Source: an uncultured Spirochaetaceae bacterium
Lineage (GTDB): Bacteria; Spirochaetota; Spirochaetia; Sphaerochaetales; Sphaerochaetaceae
Direction of reading: 5' to 3'
DNA: 5,034 nucleotides
Assembly: GCA_944389985.1 (NCBI GenBank)
Contig: CALXON010000046.1
Coordinates: 1-5,034, forward strand
In this document: piece by piece, positions 1-5,034 of the stretch
Layout of the letters: the number at the start of each line of letters is the position of its first letter
Numbering within the stretch: the stretch's first letter is position 1
Notes under the pieces: generated by a model
The model's input: the letters and a program-made list of their open reading frames with translations, nothing else
The model's database searches: none
What the model was told of the DNA's origin: nothing
Position numbers and translations under genes: made by a program

Positions 1-229
1 CTGAAAGTCCTGAGGTGTCACTTCCGTCTATAATGATCGTTCCCGATGTCGGGACATCCAGACAGCCGATGAGCGCCATGAGAGTGGACTTTCCAGATCC
101 CGAAGGTCCCATTATCGAAGTGAAGGAACCGGAATTGACTGTGAGTGAGACGTGATCGAGAGCCTTGACGACGGTGCTTCCTGTCCTGTAGTGGCGTGAC
201 ACATCACAAAGCTCTATGACGTTCTTCAT
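1..229 (-). CDS. ABC transporter ATP-binding protein, MacB/LolD type (N-terminal part, cut by window edge)
   Basis: This is the start of a cytoplasmic ATPase subunit that would power export through the adaptor and channel encoded just upstream. Seventy-six codons are visible. They show the usual beta-strand opening (ELCDVSRHYRTGS), a Walker A loop GPSGSGKST at residues 41-49, and then LIGCLDVPTSG (53-63). This last stretch is typical of the MacB/LolD/lipoprotein-release branch, where L-GCLD-PTSG is common. The Q-loop, signature motif, Walker B and H-loop lie beyond the left edge, so intactness cannot be judged. The ATG overlaps the adaptor stop codon in an ATGA, and a GGAGG lies 6 bases upstream within the adaptor gene. 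Whether a permease is fused to it (as in MacB) or encoded separately (as in LolCDE or YknYZ) cannot be seen. The family call is firm and the substrate is unknown. Confidence 0.93.
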   Translation of the reverse strand, partial: MKNVIELCDVSRHYRTGSTVVKALDHVSLTVNSGSFTSIMGPSGSGKSTLMALIGCLDVPTSGTIIIDGSDTSGLS

Positions 230-1233
230 CTGGGGCCTCCGGGAGGAGGACCAGCTGGCGATCTTCCTGAAGATGATGAACCTAAGAGGAGGGTGTCTCC
301 CGCATGGATATCACCTTCAAGAACCTCTGACAGTCCTTCTCCGAGATACTCTGTCCTCACTTCTCTGGATGAGATTGAACCGTCCTCTTCGACAACGTTC
401 ACACTCTCCTTTCCACCTCTTTCCCGTATTATGGAGGAGTGGGGGATGAGAAGGATGGTGGTCTCTGTCTCTGATTCCAGTGTTCCCTCAAACGTGAATC
501 CGGGAATTATACCCTCCGGTGGATCCTCTATCAGGAGCTCGACATCGACAACGCCTATACCCTGATCACTGTAGCGTCCGAGCATCGGGATGTAGTCGAC
601 AACGGCCTCGATCGTGTATTCCGGGTATGCCTCGAAAATGATTCGGGCTGTCTGTCCCTCGTAGACATATGGCATATCGATCTCATCGACCTCGACTGTA
701 GCCTTCAGTCTTGATCTGTCGACTATCGTCATGACCTCGTCTCCGCCCTCGAAGTAATCACCGGCATCCACGTCGCGGGATGCGACCTCTCCGTCAAATG
801 GTGCCACAATATCCGTATACTCCAGTGATTTTTCCGCAGCAGTCTCCCTTAGTCTGAGAAGCTCGAGTTCCCTTCTTGAACCTGAGAGCTCAGCTTCCTC
901 TATCTGATCCCTGATCTCCTGAAGGGAAGCAAGCTGGGATGTGTTGTCTATGGATGCCAGAAGCTGTCCCTCAGTCACATGATCACCCTCATCCACGAAT
1001 ACTCCGGTCACAGCACCTGTGGATCTGAATCTCATGGTCTGACTGTCATACGGCTCCACATACCCTGAAATATCGATCACACGAGTGTATGTGCTTTCAT
1101 ATGCCTCCGCAGTCCTCATTTCAGGAGACAGAGCTGACGCGTCATCCTTCTTTCCGTTCCTGAGAAGGATGATGACTGCAGCTGCCACTATGAGCACGAC
1201 TGCCAGAGTGATTATCCTTCCTCTTCTTCTCAT
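226..1233 (-). CDS. HlyD/MacA-family periplasmic adaptor subunit of an efflux transporter
   Basis: This 335-residue membrane-fusion protein should bridge the inner-membrane ABC transporter and the TolC-like channel. It opens with a basic MRRRGR and one hydrophobic anchor (about residues 7-24), with no lipobox cysteine. The two halves of the lipoyl/barrel-sandwich domain are clear: GAVTGVFVDEGDHVTEGQLL (73-92) and IVAPFDGEVASRDVDAGDYF (142-161). Between them lies a charged coiled-coil hairpin of only about 40 residues (about 98-138), much shorter than in MacA. Beta-barrel and membrane-proximal domains follow (about 173-315). The protein ends in a Ser/Gly/Pro tail (SSSSGRSPAGPPPGGPR), a kind of tail often seen in ABC-type adaptors. 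The start ATG overlaps the tolC-like stop in an ATGA, with AAGGAG 8 bases upstream. The family is secure; the cargo (drug, peptide or lipoprotein) is not determinable. Confidence 0.93.
   Translation of the reverse strand: MRRRGRIITLAVVLIVAAAVIILLRNGKKDDASALSPEMRTAEAYESTYTRVIDISGYVEPYDSQTMRFRSTGAVTGVFVDEGDHVTEGQLLASIDNTSQLASLQEIRDQIEEAELSGSRRELELLRLRETAAEKSLEYTDIVAPFDGEVASRDVDAGDYFEGGDEVMTIVDRSRLKATVEVDEIDMPYVYEGQTARIIFEAYPEYTIEAVVDYIPMLGRYSDQGIGVVDVELLIEDPPEGIIPGFTFEGTLESETETTILLIPHSSIIRERGGKESVNVVEEDGSISSREVRTEYLGEGLSEVLEGDIHAGDTLLLGSSSSGRSPAGPPPGGPR
233..252 (-). promoter_or_regulatory. Ribosome-binding site of the ABC ATPase gene within a small hairpin
   Basis: GGAGG (236-240) sits 6 bases before the ATPase ATG at 229. 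It is preceded by its exact complement CCTCC (245-249 on the plus-strand numbering) with a 4-base loop TCCC. A 1x1 mismatch and two more G-C pairs extend the stem. The same bases encode the adaptor's GPPPGGP tail. The structure would hide the ribosome-binding site until a ribosome finishing the adaptor opens it. The pairing is seen directly; the role is inferred. Confidence 0.5.
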
Positions 1234-2636
1234 AGCGCATACTCCTTCGCATCCAGTGCAAGCTGAAGTCCTTCAAGAAGCAGTATATCCCTTTCCATCA
1301 ACGTCAGTTCCTCACTGGTCTTTGCATCATGGAGCTCCTCTTCCGTTCCCAGGCCCCTCTCATACAGGGCTTTCCTGTATTCAGAGAGTGCTTTCTGATA
1401 CTCTATATCACCTTCGTTGCTGCTGAATGAACGTTGCCACGAGAGAATTGAGTAGATCAGCTCCTCGCGTTCCTCATCAAACTCTCTCTTCCTGTCCGAG
1501 TAGTCATTCGCAGCGATGAGCGCGTCATTCAGGAGCGTTCTGAGCTCAAGATCATCGAGCTCTGACTCCGTATCCCTTGTCCAGGAGGCCCCGATGGAGA
1601 GGGCAGGTGAGAACGAATTTCTTTCAGTCCACGTTCCGCCACCGGAAGCTGAGAGAGACCATTCTCCCGCCGTGAGCTCGATAAGCCCCTGAGCTGTTAT
1701 GGAGTCGTTGAAGGAACGGACACCATCATTCATCAGCCCCGTTCCGAGATAGAGTGAGGAGTCTGCGGAGGCTCCGAGACGGAGATACATCGGATTGTTC
1801 TCGGATTCAGCTATGTTGTATTCCTCCCTGGCTATCTCCATGTCGTAATAGTATTCCTCCAGGGAGGATGGGACACCTGAAATGTCGGGAAAGACAGGAG
1901 ATGGAATATCTGTGATCCCTTCCCATTCCATTCCGGTAAGAGTGAGGAATCTCTCCTCAAGATACCTGTGTTCCCTCTTGAGTACTGCAAGCTCATTCTC
2001 CGCACGCGCTATGGCGAGTTTTTCCTCTATGAAGATTATTGAATCCTCGCTGAGCGTCTCCAGTGCAAGCTCATCGCTGAGATCTTTCTTCAGATTCCTG
2101 ATCTCCTCTTCTGTCTCTATCATGCTTCTCTCGTTGTTCAGGATTGATATGATGAGTGAGATCACCGTACGGTCTGCTGCTATGAGAGTCTCGTTGTACA
2201 CTCTCTCTGTCGAGAGCCGCGCCCTTCCTGCTTCCAGTCTCTTCAGCTCTTCGTCATCCGTTCCCCAGTCGAACGTATGGTACAACGCGATCTCCGGTCC
2301 GAGCATCGCTCCCTGTCCATCGTATCCTACAGTGAAAGGCATTCCGACCGAGAGCTCCGTGTTTCCGTCCGGAGAGATATATGATGCTCCTAGCGCCTCT
2401 ACGGATACCGCATCGTCATAGTCATACGGGGATACTCTCAGAGAAGCTGAGTACCCCGCCTTGTCAGCTGCCTCGAGCCGCTGTACTGACAGCATGCCCG
2501 ATTCATAGGTCAGCTCCGCATTCGCGATATCAATGCTGTTCTTCCTTGCCTGACTGATTATCTCCTGATACGACGCCCCCGAGAGGGTGAAAGGAATCAG
2601 AAGCAGTATCGTGAAAAGGAATCTTCTCCGCATCAT
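1230..2636 (-). CDS. TolC-like outer-membrane efflux protein
   Basis: This is the probable outer-membrane channel of the export system and the first gene of the operon. From the ATG at 2636 it has 468 residues. It begins with a Sec signal peptide: MMRRR, a hydrophobic core FLFTILLLIPFTL, and a likely cleavage near SGAS. The mature part has the TolC/OEP layout in two similar halves. Each has beta-strand stretches with alternating aromatic and small residues (for example VSVEALGASYISPDGNTELS and LSIGASWTRD) and long acidic/basic helices (for example ELKRLEAGRARLSTERVYNE and ELIYSILSWQRSF). The reading frame stays open to an ATG at 2687, which would add 17 residues (MHLFFWKDRLFCGFILS). I prefer 2636 because it places the signal peptide at the N-terminus and because a probable terminator hairpin lies inside the extension. 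Neither start has a good Shine-Dalgarno, and 2633 is also possible. Sequence is divergent, so the call rests on architecture and neighbours. Confidence 0.87.
   Translation of the reverse strand: MMRRRFLFTILLLIPFTLSGASYQEIISQARKNSIDIANAELTYESGMLSVQRLEAADKAGYSASLRVSPYDYDDAVSVEALGASYISPDGNTELSVGMPFTVGYDGQGAMLGPEIALYHTFDWGTDDEELKRLEAGRARLSTERVYNETLIAADRTVISLIISILNNERSMIETEEEIRNLKKDLSDELALETLSEDSIIFIEEKLAIARAENELAVLKREHRYLEERFLTLTGMEWEGITDIPSPVFPDISGVPSSLEEYYYDMEIAREEYNIAESENNPMYLRLGASADSSLYLGTGLMNDGVRSFNDSITAQGLIELTAGEWSLSASGGGTWTERNSFSPALSIGASWTRDTESELDDLELRTLLNDALIAANDYSDRKREFDEEREELIYSILSWQRSFSSNEGDIEYQKALSEYRKALYERGLGTEEELHDAKTSEELTLMERDILLLEGLQLALDAKEYAL
1242..1247 (-). promoter_or_regulatory. 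Shine-Dalgarno of the adaptor gene, inside the tolC-like gene
   Basis: AAGGAG on the minus strand lies 8 bases before the adaptor ATG (1233) and within the last codons of the channel gene. With the ATGA stop/start overlap it supports this start and suggests coupled translation. Confidence 0.75.
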
Positions 2637-2660
2637 AGAAAGAATGAAACCACAGAATAA

Positions 2661-2682
2661 CCTGTCCTTCCAGAAGAACAGG
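2661..2682 (-). terminator. Probable intrinsic terminator after the pit-DUF47 operon
   Basis: In minus-strand RNA, CCUGUUCUUC pairs with GAAGGACAGG through up to 10 pairs including one U-G wobble. The nominal loop is 2 bases, so the last pair is probably open. The stem is followed by a moderately U-rich UUAUUCUG. It sits 33 bases past the DUF47 stop and 25 bases before the preferred start of the tolC-like gene, separating the two minus-strand operons. On the plus strand the wobble becomes a C-A mismatch, so the minus orientation fits better. The stem is not G+C-rich and the U-tract is imperfect, so read-through is possible. Confidence 0.45.
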
Positions 2683-2714
2683 TGCATTTTCCATGAAAAA
2701 GAGTGAATTGGGGA

Positions 2715-3338
2715 TCAGGTGTTGTTCATCAGTACCTTCTCACAGGAATCCGCCACATGCTCGCAGGCATCGGCGCACTGCTCAAGGTATCTGTAGACAT
2801 CTCTCCAGATTATGATCTCAAGAGGTTCTGTCTCGGAGGTGTGAAGCTTCCTCATATTCTCAATGAATATCCTGTCCGCCTCTTCCTCCATGGTGTTGAT
2901 GCTTATGATCCTGTCCTTCAGTGTCTTGGAATGCTTGAAGTTGCTGAAGTCCTGTACCATCAGGTGCATCTCACTGCAGCAGCGTTCGACGACATCCACA
3001 GCCTGATGCATCTCAGGACGGATTTTCTTCACGTTGTCGCAGTACAGTCTGAGAACCACATCCTCCAGCTTGTCCACAACTTCATCGAGACACTGGCTGA
3101 GAAGTACTATGTCCTCTCTCTCGATGGGCGTTATGAATGCTTTCGCGAGCACATTCATCAGCTCATGCTTCTTCATGTCTGCATCGTGCTCGACTTTGTG
3201 TATCTCATCCAGGATTCCGCTGAGATTATCCGGGTCATAGTTGTCGATGCACTTCCTGAGTATTCTGGAAGCCTCCACAGCATGCCCTGCGCATGATGTG
3301 AATGTATCGAAATAGAATGTGTCCTGTTTTTTCGCCAT
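2715..3338 (-). CDS. DUF47/PhoU-like protein, partner of the Pit phosphate transporter
   Basis: This 207-residue cytoplasmic all-helical protein belongs to the DUF47 family, which resembles PhoU and is commonly encoded beside Pit transporters. It shows acidic clusters of the type proposed to bind metal in PhoU-like folds: KVEHDAD (48-54) and MEEEAD (150-155). The family-typical ITPIEREDIVLLSQCLDEVVDKLED spans 69-93. There is no membrane segment or signal peptide. The length is normal for the family. The ATG is well fixed by AAGGAG 5 bases upstream, and that Shine-Dalgarno overlaps the TAA stop of the Pit gene, so the two genes are surely co-transcribed. By family knowledge it probably modulates phosphate uptake through Pit; this is inference. 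It is unusually rich in cysteine for its size (9, including a CC pair at 120-121). Confidence 0.92.
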   Translation of the reverse strand: MAKKQDTFYFDTFTSCAGHAVEASRILRKCIDNYDPDNLSGILDEIHKVEHDADMKKHELMNVLAKAFITPIEREDIVLLSQCLDEVVDKLEDVVLRLYCDNVKKIRPEMHQAVDVVERCCSEMHLMVQDFSNFKHSKTLKDRIISINTMEEEADRIFIENMRKLHTSETEPLEIIIWRDVYRYLEQCADACEHVADSCEKVLMNNT

Positions 3339-3343
3339 ATTGT

Positions 3344-3349
3344 CTCCTT
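3344..3349 (-). promoter_or_regulatory. Shine-Dalgarno of the DUF47 gene overlapping the Pit stop codon
   Basis: On the minus strand the Pit TAA runs directly into AAGGAG, followed by ACAAT and the DUF47 ATG. The overlap of stop codon and ribosome-binding site decides the start and points to re-initiation or coupled translation of the pair. Confidence 0.8.
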
Positions 3350-4403
3350 ATCCGAAAACGGAAAGAAATATCTTCGCCATCAGGAAGCTTATCAGACCGC
3401 AGCCCGGGAATGTGAATATCCAGGTGAGCATCATGTCCCTGACAACCGAGAAGTTTATCGCACTGAGCCTTCTTGAAGCTCCTACACCCATTATCGCACT
3501 GGTCTTTGTGTGTGTTGTGGAGACCGGAATACCGAAAACCGATGAGCAGAGCAGACAGAGGGATGCCGCGACATCGGCACTGAATCCCTGATACTTTTCA
3601 AGTTTCACCATATCCATTCCGACCGATCTGATGATCTTCTCTCCGCCGACACTCGTTCCGACTCCCATCACGATGGAGCAGAGGATCATGAGCCATACAG
3701 GAATCAGTACTCCTGACACACTGGTCTCACCGTTTGAGAATGCTATGCCCAGAAAGAGTACTCCGATGAATTTCTGACCGTCCTGTGCCCCGTGCATGAA
3801 GCTCATTGCGGCAGCTCCGCCGATCTGTGCGTAACGGAAGACTATGCCTGCCTTCCTCCTGTCGGCGTTCCTGCATATGAATGCCACGAACTTGCATACG
3901 ATATAACCCATCGCGAATCCGAGTATCAGTGAAAGCACAAGTCCATAGACGACCTTTATCCATTCCGATCCGTTCACTGCGGAAAGTCCCTGTCCTGTCG
4001 CGATCGCGGCTCCTGTCAGTCCTGCGATGAGACTGTGGCTCTCGCTTGTGGGAATACCGAAGTAGGAGGCTGCCGTGCTGTATACGACTATTGAGAAGAG
4101 TGCTGCCGAAAGTGCGACGAGGGCTGTGTTCGTATCACTGCCGAAGTCGACCATGTTGCTTATTGTCGAAGCGACGGATGCGTTTATCTTCGTCATTATC
4201 AGGACACCGATGAAGTTGAATGCCGCGCTCATGAGAATCGCGGGTCTTGGCCTCATGCAGCGTGTCGTTATGCATGTCGCAATGGCGTTCGGAGCATCGG
4301 TCCAGCCGTTGACGAATATTACGCCAAGAGTCAGGACAACTGTTATGAACAGTGTCGGAGATGAGAATATCTGCTGACAGAAATAAGCAAAAGAAACATC
4401 CAT
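3348..4403 (-). CDS. pit: Inorganic phosphate transporter, Pit family
   Basis: This 351-residue inner-membrane permease of the PiT family (PF01384 type) imports inorganic phosphate using an ion gradient (H+ or Na+; which one cannot be told). The family's internal duplication is visible. The N-terminal signature GWTDAPNAIAT (33-43) is echoed by GAQDGQKFIGV (205-215), and FGIPTSESHSLIAGL (115-129) by FGIPVSTTHTKTSAIMG (290-306). About ten hydrophobic segments fill the rest, with a basic cytoplasmic loop (CRNADRRKAG) between the halves. The length matches the short bacterial Pit forms. The ATG at 4403 is the only reasonable start: an in-frame TGA lies two codons upstream. No clear Shine-Dalgarno is seen. 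It is the first gene of a two-gene operon with the DUF47 protein and is divergent from the kinase gene. Confidence 0.95.
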   Translation of the reverse strand: MDVSFAYFCQQIFSSPTLFITVVLTLGVIFVNGWTDAPNAIATCITTRCMRPRPAILMSAAFNFIGVLIMTKINASVASTISNMVDFGSDTNTALVALSAALFSIVVYSTAASYFGIPTSESHSLIAGLTGAAIATGQGLSAVNGSEWIKVVYGLVLSLILGFAMGYIVCKFVAFICRNADRRKAGIVFRYAQIGGAAAMSFMHGAQDGQKFIGVLFLGIAFSNGETSVSGVLIPVWLMILCSIVMGVGTSVGGEKIIRSVGMDMVKLEKYQGFSADVAASLCLLCSSVFGIPVSTTHTKTSAIMGVGASRRLSAINFSVVRDMMLTWIFTFPGCGLISFLMAKIFLSVFG

Positions 4404-4449
4404 CGGTCAAAGCGTAAAGTAATCATTAAATCCATGTAAAGGACAGGTT
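4404..4449. other. Divergent intergenic region between pit and the kinase gene
   Basis: This short A+T-rich spacer separates pit from the kinase if the kinase starts at 4450. It is too short for two well-separated promoters, so promoter elements probably extend into what is read here as the kinase N-terminus. For pit, a TTAACA (4472-4477, minus strand) resembles a -35 box, but its best -10 partner (CATAAC, 4447-4452) is 19 bases away. I see no PHO-box-like direct repeats. Confidence 0.35.
4438..4443 (+). promoter_or_regulatory. Shine-Dalgarno supporting the kinase start at 4450
   Basis: AAAGGA lies 6 bases before the ATG at 4450. It is the only good ribosome-binding site among the candidate starts (ATG 4450, 4501, 4528; GTG 4537) and is the main reason for choosing 4450. 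Confidence 0.5.
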
Positions 4450-5034
4450 ATGCCGGAATATGTTATAAGTTTGTTAAATATTCAGGCCGCAGATGATCTG
4501 ATGGCAGATACGGCCATATACGCTATAATGCTCTCTGTGCAGGAAAACGAGATCAGAAAAGTAGCCGGTAGGTTCGGTTTTCATGATGTGTCAAGTATCA
4601 GCAGGATATCCGCAGGGCATATAAATGCGACATACAGGATAGACACGGCGGAAGGGCAGTTCATTCTGCAGCGCATAAACACATCGGTGTTCACTGAGCC
4701 TGAGAGGATGATGGAGAATATTTCCATCGTGACAGAAAAGATACCTGAACTCAGGATCATAAAAACAGAGGATGGCAGACTCTGTGACAGGGAAGAGTAC
4801 GGTGTGTTCCGTATGTATAACTTCATCCCTGATTCGGTGAGCTATGAGTATATCGATTCTGATCAGCTTGCAGAACGCATGGGAAAAGCTCTGAGAAGCT
4901 TTCATACAGTGCTTTCCGGTATCGATGCATCATCTCTTTATGAGACGCTTCCGCATTTTCATGATATGGCTTTCCGCTTCAGGCAGTTTGATGAGGCGCT
5001 GGATGCTGACAGGGCAGGAAGGAAGGCTTCTGTG
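4450..5034 (+). CDS. APH-fold sugar kinase, N-acetylhexosamine 1-kinase (NahK)-like (N-terminal part, cut by window edge)
   Basis: The 195 visible codons match the N-lobe of phosphotransferases with the aminoglycoside/choline-kinase fold, closest to NahK, which phosphorylates GlcNAc/GalNAc at C1. Visible landmarks are FGFHDVSSISRISAGHINATY (42-62), with the GHIN nucleotide-loop motif; QFILQRINTSVFTEPERMMENI (70-91), carrying the beta-strand usually followed by QRIN or QQMN in this group; RMYNFIPDSVSYE (121-133); and TLPHFHDMAFRF (166-177). The catalytic HND and DxD motifs would lie past the right edge. The start is uncertain. ATG 4450 has a good Shine-Dalgarno, but it adds about 30 residues before the conserved region and includes codons (TTG, TTA, AGT) less typical of this window. 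ATG 4528 or GTG 4537 would give a family-typical N-terminus. The gene diverges from pit, and its downstream partners, which might confirm amino-sugar salvage, are not visible. Confidence 0.85.
   Translation, partial: MPEYVISLLNIQAADDLMADTAIYAIMLSVQENEIRKVAGRFGFHDVSSISRISAGHINATYRIDTAEGQFILQRINTSVFTEPERMMENISIVTEKIPELRIIKTEDGRLCDREEYGVFRMYNFIPDSVSYEYIDSDQLAERMGKALRSFHTVLSGIDASSLYETLPHFHDMAFRFRQFDEALDADRAGRKASV
4501..4529 (+). promoter_or_regulatory. Possible sigma-70-type promoter near the kinase start
   Basis: A perfect TATAAT (4524-4529) lies 17 bases after ATGGCA (4501-4506), which matches 4 of 6 positions of the -35 consensus. If active, transcription would begin near 4536, and translation would have to start at about GTG 4537, nearly leaderless. 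If the kinase starts at 4450 this is coding sequence and the match is chance. Confidence 0.22.

Noticed and set aside
216..565. Two short plus-strand open frames near the adaptor 3' end
   Set aside because: They are antisense to the adaptor; no ribosome-binding site or domain supports them.
1882..2421. A 179-codon open frame on the plus strand
   Set aside because: The product is a serine-rich sequence typical of reading the antisense of a charged helical gene, and it lies wholly inside the tolC-like gene.
2703..3296. A 197-codon open frame on the plus strand
   Set aside because: It lies antisense to the DUF47 gene, whose family motifs and Shine-Dalgarno are clear. The plus-strand product has no recognisable domain or good ribosome-binding site.
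3319..3591. Plus-strand open frame overlapping the pit 3' end and DUF47 start
   Set aside because: It is antisense to two well-supported genes, and its product has no family features.
4075..4410. Overlapping open frames on both strands near the pit start
   Set aside because: They are out-of-frame or antisense readings of the conserved Pit N-terminus. The minus-strand one also depends on a TTG start.
4404..4500. Possible PHO box controlling pit
   Set aside because: No pair of CTGTCAT-like direct repeats with the expected spacing could be found by eye.
4581..4905. Two minus-strand open frames under the kinase gene
   Set aside because: The plus strand here encodes clear NahK-like motifs; the minus frames are its shadows.

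Overview
This window reads as ordinary chromosomal sequence from a diderm (Gram-negative-type) bacterium of roughly even base composition. A TolC-like outer-membrane factor with a signal peptide implies an outer membrane. Arginine is often written AGA/AGG and isoleucine often ATA, even though G+C is near 50%. Together with the divergent TolC and adaptor, this would fit a host-associated spirochaete-like anaerobe, but that placement is a guess.

The left half (1-2636, minus strand) is a three-gene export operon read right to left: a TolC-family outer-membrane channel, a HlyD/MacA-type periplasmic adaptor, and the first 76 codons of a MacB/LolD-type ABC ATPase that runs off the left edge. Both junctions are 4-base ATGA overlaps with a Shine-Dalgarno sequence inside the upstream gene, so translation is probably coupled. 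Together the products would form an ABC-driven tripartite efflux or secretion machine; the substrate cannot be read from the sequence.

The middle (2715-4403, minus strand) is a two-gene phosphate-uptake operon: a Pit-family permease followed 9 bases later by a DUF47 (PhoU-like) partner. A hairpin with a U-rich tail lies between this operon and the export operon and probably terminates it.

The right end (from about 4450, plus strand, divergent from pit) holds the N-terminal part of a kinase of the aminoglycoside-phosphotransferase fold, most like N-acetylhexosamine 1-kinase (NahK). It is cut by the window edge before its catalytic loop. Its start is ambiguous: a good Shine-Dalgarno supports 4450, while a perfect TATAAT box lies further in at 4524-4529.

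I see no RNA genes, CRISPR, insertion sequences or long repeats, and no convincing undescribed system. The points most worth a second look are the Shine-Dalgarno-masking hairpin at the adaptor/ATPase junction, the very short coiled-coil hairpin of the adaptor, and the kinase start/promoter question.
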